In this document: one piece after another, positions 1 to 5,506 of the stretch
Numbering within the stretch: the first letter of the stretch is position 1
How the letters are laid out: every line of letters starts with the position of its first letter
Assembly (NCBI GenBank): GCA_020630835.1
Contig: JAHDIL010000089.1
Span: 1-7,138, forward strand
Length of the DNA: 7,138 bases
Direction of reading: 5' to 3'
Origin: Verrucomicrobiota bacterium
Lineage (GTDB): Bacteria > Verrucomicrobiota > Verrucomicrobiia > Verrucomicrobiales > DEV007
Translations under genes and position numbers: made by a program
Notes under the pieces: model-generated
Told to the model about the DNA's origin: nothing
The model's input: the letters and a program-made list of their open reading frames with translations, nothing else
Database searches by the model: none

Positions 1-37
1 AGCAGGCTACGCAGATTCCACGTTTTCACAAACGCGG

Positions 38-2008
38 CTACACGGTTTGGTTGGCGAGTTTCTCAATCTCATCGCTTACCTCGCTCCACCGACTGTAGGC
101 TGTCTGTAGTTCTATTTCTGCTTCGGATAGTCTCTGGGCAGCTTTCGTAGCTTTCTTGGTGTCTTTAAAAAACTCGGGATCACTCATGTCGGCAGCGAGC
201 TTTTGTTTTTCTTCTTCGAGTGCGCTGATCGTTTCTTCGATCGATTCCAGATCGTCCTCCAGCGGTTTCAGTTTCTTGGCTCTTTCTTGACGTTGCTGAG
301 CCTCTCGCTTGCGTTCTTCTTTGCGTGAGACTTTTCCTCCAGCTTCATTCGATGATGGCAAAGACTCGCCAGTTTGGGAATTGCCACTCGCATTCTTGAG
401 GTCTCGTTGCTTCTTCTCCAGATAATCACTGACGTTACCATAAAAGAGTTTCGGCGGCTCTCCAGGCAAGAACTCGAGCACCTTATTGACGACAGGGTCT
501 AGGAAGGAGCGATTGTGGGAAACGATCAGCACCGAGCCTGAGTAATCAGTAATCGCTCGCTGCAAAACTTCCTGCGACTGGAGATCGAGATGGTTGGTAG
601 GCTCGTCAAGAATGAGGAAGTTTGCCGGTTGCAGGAGCATCCTTGCGAGAGCGAGACGGCCACGCTCACCTCCTGACAGGACGCCTACTTGCTTAAACAC
701 ATCATCACCCCGAAAGAGGAAAGTGCCGAGGATGGAGCGCAGATTGCCGGCCGCTTCACTCGTGACGCTGCCTTCCATCGTTTCGAGCACCGTTTTATCG
801 GGCGCCAATTCATCAGCATGCGTTTGTGAGAAGTAGGAGGCAGTCACCTTATGGCCAAATTCGATTTCTCCGCTAGTCGGGGCCTCAGCGCCGCAAGCGA
901 GCCTCGAAAAAGTGGATTTTCCGGCACCGTTTACGCCGACGATAGCTACCTTGTCACCGCGATCGATCTGAAGGTCGAACCCGACGAGGACCTTCTTCTC
1001 ACCGTAGTCTTTGCGCAAGCCCTCGGCTTTCAGGACGACCTGTCCACTGCGCTCAGGTTGAGGGAATCGGAAGTCGATCTGAGCCATATCTTGCTCCAGC
1101 TCGATCCGTTCTATCTTTTCCAACTGCTTGATGCGCGACTGCACCATTTTGGCTTTACTCGCCTTCGCACGGAATCGATTGATCAGCTTCTCGGCTTGGT
1201 CGATCTCGCGCTGTTGGTTTGCTTGAGCGCGCTCTGCCTGTTCTTTTCGTTTTTCGCGTTCAGATAGGAAAAAAGAATAGTTTCCCGAATAGCGCTGCAC
1301 GCTGCCATTCTCGAAAGCCATCGTGCGATTGGTCAAATTATCCAGCATACTGCGATCGTGAGAAATGAGCAGAATAGCACCCTGATAGTTTCGCAGCCAT
1401 TGCTCGATCCATTGCACCGTCTCAATGTCTAGGTGGTTCGTCGGCTCATCGAGCAGGAGCACGCTGGGTTCCTCTAGGAGTAGTTTCGCGAGAGCGATAC
1501 GCATTTGCCAACCACCGCTGAACTCATTGGTCATCCTATCGTGTTCGCGTTCGCTAAAGCCAAGCCCTGCCAGCTCCGTCGCGATCCTCGGTTTCATTTT
1601 GCTTACGTCGTGGTGGTCGAGTCGTAGCTGGACATCGCCGAAAACTTCCAGCAGGTCGGCGTAAGCTTCTGATTTCGGGTCAGCCGCATCCAGCTCTTTT
1701 TCCAGTTCCTCCATTTGTGCTTGGAGGCGCTGCACATCGGAAAAAGCTGACGCCACCTCATCAAAGACCGTGCTACCGGCATGGGTGACGCCTTCCTGCG
1801 GCAGGTATCCGATGGTCGTTTGCTTGGCCCTGATAATCCCCCCTGTGTCGGGATCCTCGATGCCAGCGATGATTTTCATCAAGGTGGATTTACCAGCCCC
1901 ATTGGGACCCGCTAGTGCCCACCGCTCTCTCGCGCGAACGGTGAAGGAAAGATCTTGAAAAAGGATGCGGTCTCCGTATTCGATGGAGACCCGGTCGATA
2001 GCTAACAT
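38..2008 (-). CDS. ABC-F family ATPase (YheS/Uup-like), 656 aa
   Basis: Soluble tandem-ATPase protein of the ABC-F family. Members have no membrane domain and most act on ribosomes, where they modulate translation or relieve stalling. The first nucleotide-binding domain has Walker A GPNGAGKS (34-41), signature FSGGW (163-167), Walker B ending DE (187-188) and the H-loop histidine in ISHDRS (about 217). A charged helical linker (about 245-310) corresponds to the inter-domain P-site tRNA interaction motif. The second domain has Walker A GVNGAGKS (358-365), signature LSGGE (444-448) and Walker B DE (468-469). Both catalytic glutamates (188, 469) are present. The last ~90 residues are a Lys/Glu-rich coiled coil like the Uup/YheS C-terminal domain. 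I chose ATG 2008 because the protein then begins MLAIDRVSIEYGDR, the usual family start. The open frame continues upstream to 2338, but that stretch looks unrelated and overlaps the divergent gene. No clear Shine-Dalgarno precedes it. The exact subfamily is not certain. Confidence 0.95.
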   Translation of the reverse strand: MLAIDRVSIEYGDRILFQDLSFTVRARERWALAGPNGAGKSTLMKIIAGIEDPDTGGIIRAKQTTIGYLPQEGVTHAGSTVFDEVASAFSDVQRLQAQMEELEKELDAADPKSEAYADLLEVFGDVQLRLDHHDVSKMKPRIATELAGLGFSEREHDRMTNEFSGGWQMRIALAKLLLEEPSVLLLDEPTNHLDIETVQWIEQWLRNYQGAILLISHDRSMLDNLTNRTMAFENGSVQRYSGNYSFFLSEREKRKEQAERAQANQQREIDQAEKLINRFRAKASKAKMVQSRIKQLEKIERIELEQDMAQIDFRFPQPERSGQVVLKAEGLRKDYGEKKVLVGFDLQIDRGDKVAIVGVNGAGKSTFSRLACGAEAPTSGEIEFGHKVTASYFSQTHADELAPDKTVLETMEGSVTSEAAGNLRSILGTFLFRGDDVFKQVGVLSGGERGRLALARMLLQPANFLILDEPTNHLDLQSQEVLQRAITDYSGSVLIVSHNRSFLDPVVNKVLEFLPGEPPKLFYGNVSDYLEKKQRDLKNASGNSQTGESLPSSNEAGGKVSRKEERKREAQQRQERAKKLKPLEDDLESIEETISALEEEKQKLAADMSDPEFFKDTKKATKAAQRLSEAEIELQTAYSRWSEVSDEIEKLANQTV

Positions 2009-2040
2009 AGTAGGGAAAAAAGGGCAGCGAAGTGGGCGGA

Positions 2041-2068
2041 AGTGTAATGGTGCGTCATGCTTATGCAA
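2041..2068 (-). promoter_or_regulatory. Possible sigma70-type promoter for the ABC-F gene
   Basis: Read on the minus strand, TTGCAT (2068-2063) and TACACT (2046-2041) are separated by 16 bases. Each matches four of six positions of the sigma70 -35 and -10 consensus. They lie 33 to 60 bases upstream of the ATG at 2008, inside the divergent gap between the ABC-F gene and pgeF. This is a pattern match only. No equally good plus-strand promoter was found for pgeF in the same gap. Confidence 0.3.
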
Positions 2069-2149
2069 GCGGTTGGCACTCATCCTGTGGCCAGAGCCTT
2101 TGCCCCTTGCGGTAGCGCTTGCTTCATGTTTCCCTGCTCCCCTTACTCT

Positions 2150-2830
2150 ATGATTGAAACCTATCCTGCGCTTTCTGCTTACGATTTTCTTAGTCACGGG
2201 TTCGTGCTGCGAAATCCGCAAATCGATGTTGCCTGTGAGCGTGAGGAGGCGATAGAGCGTCTCCAAGACCACTATCGACATAGCTTGAAGCCCTTGCAGG
2301 TGGATCTTGGCGATCTCGTTTACGGGGATCAGGTGCACTCAGCTACCGTGCACGCTGTCGGCTCATCAGACCGCGGTGTTTGCTTGCCAGAGACCGATGG
2401 CGTAATGACGAACGAGCTGGGGCTACCCATCGCCGTGATGGTGGCAGATTGTGGCGCTGTAACCATCGTCGACCCGGTAAGAAAAGCTATCGCAGTCGTT
2501 CACTCCGGCAGGGTTGGGACGGAGAAGCAGATCGTGCCTGGTGCCATTGCCAAAATGGTAGAAACCTATGACTCTGATCCCTCCGACATGCTCATCCAGT
2601 TGGCACCCTGCATCCGACCTCCCGCCTATGAGGTCGACTTTGCGCGACAGATACTCGCCGACTGCTTGGAGGCGGGAGTAAGTCCGGGGAAGGTCCATGA
2701 CTGCGGGGTCAATACCGCTTCTGATAGTGATCGCTACTACTCCTATCGGGTAGAGGAGGGGAAAACCGGACGTCACCTGATGGTCGCTATGTTGAAAACT
2801 AACGGAAGGTCAGGAGGGGTTGCTGTATGA
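2150..2830 (+). CDS. pgeF: YfiH/PgeF family protein (peptidoglycan editing factor / multicopper polyphenol oxidase-type), 226 aa
   Basis: Member of the YfiH (DUF152, CNF1/YfiH-like) fold family. In E. coli the protein removes wrongly incorporated L-serine from UDP-MurNAc-dipeptide; other members were described as laccase-like or purine-nucleoside-processing enzymes. The three metal or catalytic positions are present: His63 in GDQVHS, Cys101 in VADCGAV and His118 in VVHSGRVG. Other family landmarks are DGVMT (83-87), the APCIRPPAYEV segment, and a C-terminal CGVNTA...YYSYR motif. Two details differ from the common pattern: the usual HAGWRG is HSGRVG (no Trp), and the Pro after ADC is Gly. Length is slightly below the E. 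coli protein. ATG 2150 is chosen because family similarity begins about there, but it has no Shine-Dalgarno. In-frame ATGs at 2057, 2063 and 2126 would add up to 31 residues of unlikely sequence. It is first gene of an operon and shares ATGA with ispE. Confidence 0.9.
   Translation: MIETYPALSAYDFLSHGFVLRNPQIDVACEREEAIERLQDHYRHSLKPLQVDLGDLVYGDQVHSATVHAVGSSDRGVCLPETDGVMTNELGLPIAVMVADCGAVTIVDPVRKAIAVVHSGRVGTEKQIVPGAIAKMVETYDSDPSDMLIQLAPCIRPPAYEVDFARQILADCLEAGVSPGKVHDCGVNTASDSDRYYSYRVEEGKTGRHLMVAMLKTNGRSGGVAV
2812..2819 (+). promoter_or_regulatory. Strong Shine-Dalgarno for ispE inside the end of pgeF
   Basis: AGGAGGGG lies 7 bases before the ATG at 2827, within the last codons of pgeF. It fixes the ispE start and, with the ATGA stop/start overlap, suggests translational coupling. 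It also shows that this genome uses Shine-Dalgarno-led initiation, which helps judge the other starts in the window. Confidence 0.8.
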
Positions 2831-3675
2831 TCCAGAGACTGGCACCCGCTAAGACGAATTTATGGCTTCGCGTCGTTGGAAAGCGAGAAGATGGCTTTCA
2901 TAATATTGAGACGCGCATGGTAGCCCTCGATTTCGGAGATACCATGGATTTCCGTTTTGATGAGCAGGCAGCTACCTTACTAACCTGCACCGATCAGACG
3001 CTTCCTACCGGAGAAGATAATCTCGTGCTCAAAGCCATACGAGCACTAGAGAAGAACTCGGGTCGCAAGCTCCCCTGTCAGATTCATCTCGCCAAGGCCA
3101 TACCTCATGGCGCAGGCTTGGGTGGGGGAAGCTCTGATGCCGCCACGACACTTCTGGTTCTCAACGAATACTATAGTCTCGGGTATGATCGACCCAGTCT
3201 CGCGGCTATCGGTTCCGAATTCGGGTCTGACGTAGCGTTCTTTATCTATGAGTGTCAGTGTGATTGCTCAGGACGAGGCGAGCTCGTTGTCCCATGCGAT
3301 CCAGACAAAGCTGTTGGGGAGAAAACGCTGCTGCTGGTGAAGCCCGGCTTCAGTATTTCGGCTGCCTTCGCCTATCAAAACTATGCGAGCTCTCAAGAAT
3401 CAAGCCTCTTCGATTATGCTCAGCAGGAGTTTTCGTGGGGCGCCGCCGTGAATGACTTAGAACGGCCCGTATTCGAGAAATTCCCTCTTCTCGGAAGCAT
3501 GAAAACATGGTTGCTCGAGCAGGATGGGTGTCAGTTTGCTTTGCTGTCAGGCTCCGGTTCTACCATGCTGGCTGCTTTTGAATCGGATGCCCAAGCCAGC
3601 GCAGCCCAGGCGGCAGCCCTTGCTCTCTACGGAGACTCTACGTGGACGAAAGTTTGCCGAACGGGCAGTCGATAG
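2827..3675 (+). CDS. ispE: 4-diphosphocytidyl-2-C-methyl-D-erythritol kinase
   Basis: GHMP-family kinase of the MEP (non-mevalonate) isoprenoid pathway. It phosphorylates the 2-hydroxyl of 4-diphosphocytidyl-2-C-methyl-D-erythritol with ATP in the cytoplasm. The N-terminal family motif is clear: APAKTNLWLRVVGKREDGFHNIET (residues 6-29), with the conserved Lys9 and the DGFH element. The GHMP glycine-rich ATP loop PHGAGLGGGSSDAA spans 93-106. FGSDVAFFI (132-140) contains the catalytic Asp135, equivalent to Asp141 of E. coli. The third GHMP motif appears as LLSGSGSTMLAAF near the C-terminus. At 282 aa it has normal length and no sign of damage. The start ATG overlaps the pgeF stop (ATGA) and has a strong Shine-Dalgarno, so co-translation with pgeF is likely. 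The 3' end overlaps the likely GTG start of the following gene. Confidence 0.97.
   Translation: MIQRLAPAKTNLWLRVVGKREDGFHNIETRMVALDFGDTMDFRFDEQAATLLTCTDQTLPTGEDNLVLKAIRALEKNSGRKLPCQIHLAKAIPHGAGLGGGSSDAATTLLVLNEYYSLGYDRPSLAAIGSEFGSDVAFFIYECQCDCSGRGELVVPCDPDKAVGEKTLLLVKPGFSISAAFAYQNYASSQESSLFDYAQQEFSWGAAVNDLERPVFEKFPLLGSMKTWLLEQDGCQFALLSGSGSTMLAAFESDAQASAAQAAALALYGDSTWTKVCRTGSR
3631..3644 (+). promoter_or_regulatory. Shine-Dalgarno and GTG start that decide the Hsp15-like start
   Basis: GGAG (3631-3634) lies 7 bases before GTG 3642, the same spacing as the strong site of ispE. The alternative ATG at 3684 has no purine-rich site in front of it. The GTG start implies a 34-base overlap with ispE. 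Confidence 0.45.
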
Positions 3676-4154
3676 TCGATATCATGAGCGATCACGACGT
3701 AACCTCTGTTCGGGTTGATATTTGGCTATGGGCGGTTCGAGCTTTTAAGACACGCGCACTCGTAGCGGCAGCCTGTAAAAATTCCCAGGTCTTCGTGAAC
3801 GGGCGCGAGTGCAAGCCGTCGCGACAAGTGCGCGTTGGTGACCACATTGTTTTTACCAAGGGTGTCTTGACCCAAACCTTTGTGGTGAAAGCACTCTTAG
3901 AAAAGCGCGTGGGAGCTAAGCTTGTCAGTGAATTTCGCGAAGATGCGACGCCCGAAGAAATGTATCGAAAGGCTCATGACTATGACCAGAACAGGCGCAT
4001 GCAAGTAGCGGAAAGGGAGAAAGGAACGGGTCGTCCGAGCAAAAAAGAGCGGCGGGATCTCGACGAATTTATTCAGGAAGTAGGCGGAGAGGAGCTGGAC
4101 TTCGATGACTTTCTCAAGGCTATCCGCAAGCAGCAGGGACAAAAGGGCAGGTGA
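3642..4154 (+). CDS. S4-domain RNA-binding protein, Hsp15/HslR family
   Basis: Small basic protein with an N-terminal S4 RNA-binding domain (about residues 22-75: VRVDIWLWAVRAFKTRALVAAAC, then VFVNGRECKPSRQVRVGDHI). E. coli Hsp15 binds 50S subunits that carry stalled nascent peptidyl-tRNA after premature dissociation and helps their recycling; related RqcP acts in ribosome quality control. Family membership is supported by the WLWAxRxxKTRA signature and by the later GRPSKKERRDLDEF motif typical of Hsp15-like proteins. The tail after that motif is acidic, then ends in a Lys/Arg/Gln-rich stretch; it is longer than in E. coli Hsp15. GTG 3642 (170 aa) is preferred for its Shine-Dalgarno. ATG 3684 (156 aa) gives a more typical family N-terminus and remains possible. 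It is last gene of the pgeF-ispE operon, and no strong intrinsic terminator follows. A translation-rescue role would fit with the adjacent ABC-F gene, but that is inference. Confidence 0.9.
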   Translation: MDESLPNGQSIVDIMSDHDVTSVRVDIWLWAVRAFKTRALVAAACKNSQVFVNGRECKPSRQVRVGDHIVFTKGVLTQTFVVKALLEKRVGAKLVSEFREDATPEEMYRKAHDYDQNRRMQVAEREKGTGRPSKKERRDLDEFIQEVGGEELDFDDFLKAIRKQQGQKGR

Positions 4155-4255
4155 GAGCGAGCGAGAGCCCCACAAAAGGCAACGGTAAATGCATCATTTT
4201 GATTCAAAATCCTTGATACTGCCCAGAAACAATGATCACCGGAGGGGTAACAAGA

Positions 4256-4384
4256 ATGGGCAAAACTCCAATACTTTCAAATTTCTGCGTGACCAACCCC
4301 ATGATATCAGCCCAGCGCGAGCTCGTGCGTCTGCCCCCTGTTGTTCCTGCTGATATACGAACTCTTCCCCTTGAAAACCCTTGA
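4256..4384 (+). CDS. Possible small protein or leader peptide, 42 aa
   Basis: The ORF starts at ATG 4256 behind GGAGGGG (4241-4247) at 8 bases, one of the two best ribosome-binding sites in the window. The product begins MGKTPILSNFCVTNP and ends IRTLPLENP. It has no membrane segment and no motif I know, and the composition (many Pro, Leu, Val) does not settle whether it is real. The stop falls inside the hairpin at 4370-4400. It could be a genuine small gene, a leader peptide for the array, the remnant of an eroded cassette, or chance. Confidence 0.3.
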   Translation: MGKTPILSNFCVTNPMISAQRELVRLPPVVPADIRTLPLENP

Positions 4385-4400
4385 TTTAACGGGCTTCAAG
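4370..4400. repeat. Short inverted repeat with attC-like flanks
   Basis: CTTGAA (4370-4375) pairs with TTCAAG (4395-4400), and CCC (4378-4380) pairs with GGG (4391-4393), leaving AA opposite C unpaired and a 10-base loop. An AAC lies outside on the left (4360-4362) and a GTT outside on the right (4410-4412), which loosely recalls an attC hairpin. However, the flanking spacers are 7 and 9 bases and do not pair. It is not followed by a T-run, so a terminator is unlikely. Confidence 0.3.
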
Positions 4401-4462
4401 CGACATTCTGTTGGCAGGAAAAACTCGCGATATCCGTTTGCGGGATGATACTAATACCTACT

Positions 4463-4469
4463 GTTCGCC
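4463..4469 (+). other. Recombination core site at the left end of cassette 1 (attI-like or insertion point)
   Basis: GTTCGCC sits 14 bases before the first cassette gene. Its reverse complement GGCGAAC occurs exactly where the left end of that cassette's own attC is expected (4826-4832). In integrons the crossover lies between G and TT of such a heptamer, here between 4463 and 4464. No hairpin arms flank it on the left, so it resembles an attI or secondary-site junction more than a preceding attC. It departs from the classical GTTRRRY consensus. Confidence 0.6.
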
Positions 4470-4944
4470 TCAAAAAAATCTAAATGTCGGATGCAGATGA
4501 AATTACCGAGGTTGGACTCCTAGAGGGTATCATCCGCCGTCCTGCGATGTATTGGGGTGACAGCGACAATCACTTCCACAGCTTTGTCGCATTTCTTTCT
4601 GGCTACGGACTTGGCCAGGGAGACCATCTTGACGAGGAAGCACGACAGCAACTCGATGATGTAATTCCGCCACGATTTCACGAGTTCGTAACCGAGTATT
4701 ACGGCCACAAATTTCCACACGGCGGATACGGTTGGACAACATTCATCGAAGAGAACTCAAATTCCGATCAAGAGGCTCTATCGCTCTTCTTGAAGCTCAG
4801 GCGCCTTTACGACGAACAAAACGAAGGCGAACAAGACGACGCTGGTAAGCCCGATCCCGCCGCCAGTTGATTGACTTCTCTGATTCGAATCCTTACCCTC
4901 TCATTGAGACCGCGCCCTCGGATCGGGCTACCAGGTCTCGGACG
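4464..4944 (+). mobile_element. Integron gene cassette 1 (481 bp)
   Basis: The cassette is defined by crossover points after G4463 and after G4944. It contains one gene (4484-4870) and an attC-like repeat at its 3' end, which is the compact single-gene layout normal for integron cassettes. The cassette starts TTCGCC and its attC left heptamer is GGCGAAC, so excision would give a circle with perfectly complementary outer attC boxes. No promoter is evident within it. Confidence 0.75.
4484..4870 (+). CDS. Hypothetical acidic protein encoded by cassette 1, 128 aa
   Basis: Function unknown. The protein is small, strongly acidic and without signal peptide or membrane segment, so probably cytoplasmic. 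Visible features are IIRRPAMYWGD (about 16-26) followed by FVAFLSGYGLG, a combination that recalls uncharacterised RPxMYxG...GY proteins which I believe also occur in cassettes and near toxin-immunity loci. This resemblance is from memory and weak. A Gly/His/aromatic stretch EYYGHKFPHGGYGWTTF lies at about 70-86. The last 14 residues (from Gly115, GEQDDAGKPDPAAS) are encoded by the left arm and loop of the attC repeat, so the tail is probably not functional core. ATG 4484 follows the core site by 14 bases with no Shine-Dalgarno. A role in defence, immunity or stress is possible but not shown. Confidence 0.8.
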   Translation: MSDADEITEVGLLEGIIRRPAMYWGDSDNHFHSFVAFLSGYGLGQGDHLDEEARQQLDDVIPPRFHEFVTEYYGHKFPHGGYGWTTFIEENSNSDQEALSLFLKLRRLYDEQNEGEQDDAGKPDPAAS

Positions 4945-4950
4945 TTCTGT
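4826..4950 (+). repeat. attC recombination site 1 (end of cassette 1)
   Basis: Imperfect inverted repeat of 125 bases. Left half: heptamer GGCGAAC (4826-4832), spacer AAGA (4833-4836) and arm 4837-4857. Right half: arm 4920-4940, spacer GAC (4941-4943) and GTTCTGT (4944-4950). In the arms, CTGGTA and GCCCGATCC pair perfectly over 15 positions, interrupted by one extra A on the left arm only, and CGA pairs with TCG at the outer end. The loop is 62 bases and contains the gene stop (4868-4870) and the palindrome GATTCGAATC. The left heptamer does not match the right heptamer beside it; it matches the start of its own cassette, as expected after recombination. A competing hairpin (GAGACC 4906-4911 with GGTCTC 4934-4939, plus GCCC/GGGC inside) uses the right arm. 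Confidence 0.75.
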
Positions 4951-5506
4951 ATAAATGAAGGTCACGATTAAAATTACAAGCGTGTGTATCATAGTAATCG
5001 TAGTTGCGCTTCTTGCTTTTTTGCTAAAGACACGAAAGACGTCAACTTTTCTGGATGGTTACGGTTCAATAAAGTCTAAAAACGGAATAACTATAGAACT
5101 TCTTGAAAACAAACCAGGCTTGATTCTCAAGACTGGAGATAAAAAAGGAATTAATCTTGGCTTTATAAAATTCTCTAGCGGTATGAGTTTTACGGTATCG
5201 CCATCCAACTGGGAAAATAGTCCTGAGTGCTTTGCTTATGTTTGCGAAAATAATAAATGCTGGGTGTTTAATGGGATAGATAAGGCTTTTATTCACTATG
5301 AAATGGAGGACGGAGGAACTATATCTTATGATAATGTAACTTGGAAAAAGGGCTACCCAGAAGCGTTTCTTCTCAGGTTACCACCAAATCTAAGAAAAGA
5401 ATGGAATTAATTACAGAACAAGAGGAGGCTGGACAAACACTACCGCTTCCTAGTTTTTCCTGAAATTCGGAGTTTAACCTTGCGGTAGTGTTGTCAGCTC
5501 CATACG
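4945..5506 (+). mobile_element. Integron gene cassette 2 (562 bp)
   Basis: The cassette runs from the crossover after G4944 to G5506. It contains one gene (4955-5410) and the attC-like repeat starting at 5413. The start TTCTGT and the attC left heptamer ACAGAAC are exact complements once the G is restored. It is visibly more AT-rich than cassette 1 and the core genes, consistent with cassettes of separate origin. Confidence 0.8.
4955..5410 (+). CDS. Hypothetical membrane-anchored protein encoded by cassette 2, 151 aa
   Basis: Function unknown. One N-terminal hydrophobic segment (about residues 8-25, ITSVCIIVIVVALLAFLL) follows a short Lys-containing start and is followed by KTRKT. The protein is therefore probably a single-pass inner-membrane protein with its bulk outside the cytoplasm, or has an uncleaved signal. 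There is no lipobox and no obvious cleavage site. The rest looks like alternating beta strands (GYGSIKSKNGITIELLE, GISYDNVTW-like segments) with a Cys cluster CFAYVCENNKCW around 87-98 that could form disulphides or bind metal. ATG 4955 lies only 4 bases after the core heptamer, with no Shine-Dalgarno. The stop is 2 bases before the attC. Codon choice is AT-rich, unlike the core genes. Confidence 0.8.
   Translation: MKVTIKITSVCIIVIVVALLAFLLKTRKTSTFLDGYGSIKSKNGITIELLENKPGLILKTGDKKGINLGFIKFSSGMSFTVSPSNWENSPECFAYVCENNKCWVFNGIDKAFIHYEMEDGGTISYDNVTWKKGYPEAFLLRLPPNLRKEWN

Larger units (their letters stand above)
4155..4462. other. Junction between core operon and cassette array, mostly unassigned
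   Basis: About 300 bases without a recognisable gene family. I find no tRNA and no integrase. An AT-only-stem hairpin (ATTTTG 4196-4201, loop ATT, CAAAAT 4205-4210) lies 42 bases after the Hsp15-like stop and is too weak to call a terminator. A 42-codon ORF with a strong Shine-Dalgarno spans 4256-4384, and a mixed hairpin spans 4370-4400. If the downstream region is an integron, this stretch should hold the attI-like site or the left boundary of the array. I see no attC-like right arm next to the core site at 4463. Confidence 0.6.

Noticed and set aside
21..34. Inverted repeat CGTTT/AAACG after the ABC-F stop
   Set aside because: Only five base pairs with no T-run on the minus strand; the window edge also prevents judging the context.
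851..1267. Plus-strand open frame of 138 codons
   Set aside because: It is antisense to the ABC-F gene, has no recognisable family, and is explained by the codon bias of the real gene.
2057..2149. Longer pgeF start at ATG 2057
   Set aside because: The added residues look like translated intergenic DNA, no ribosome site stands at the right distance, and they would run into the ABC-F promoter region.
2009..2338. N-terminal extension of the ABC-F reading frame up to 2338
   Set aside because: The extra 110 residues do not resemble ABC-F sequence and lie antisense to pgeF; MLAIDRVSIEYGD at 2008 is the typical family start.
4196..4210. Hairpin ATTTTG-ATT-CAAAAT as terminator of the pgeF-ispE operon
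   Set aside because: The stem is short and almost all A-T, and it is followed by CCTTG and not a T-run.
4881..4891. tRNA-like T-arm string GATTCGAATCC
   Set aside because: It is a palindrome in the attC loop; the flanking bases do not form a T-stem and no other tRNA arms are present.
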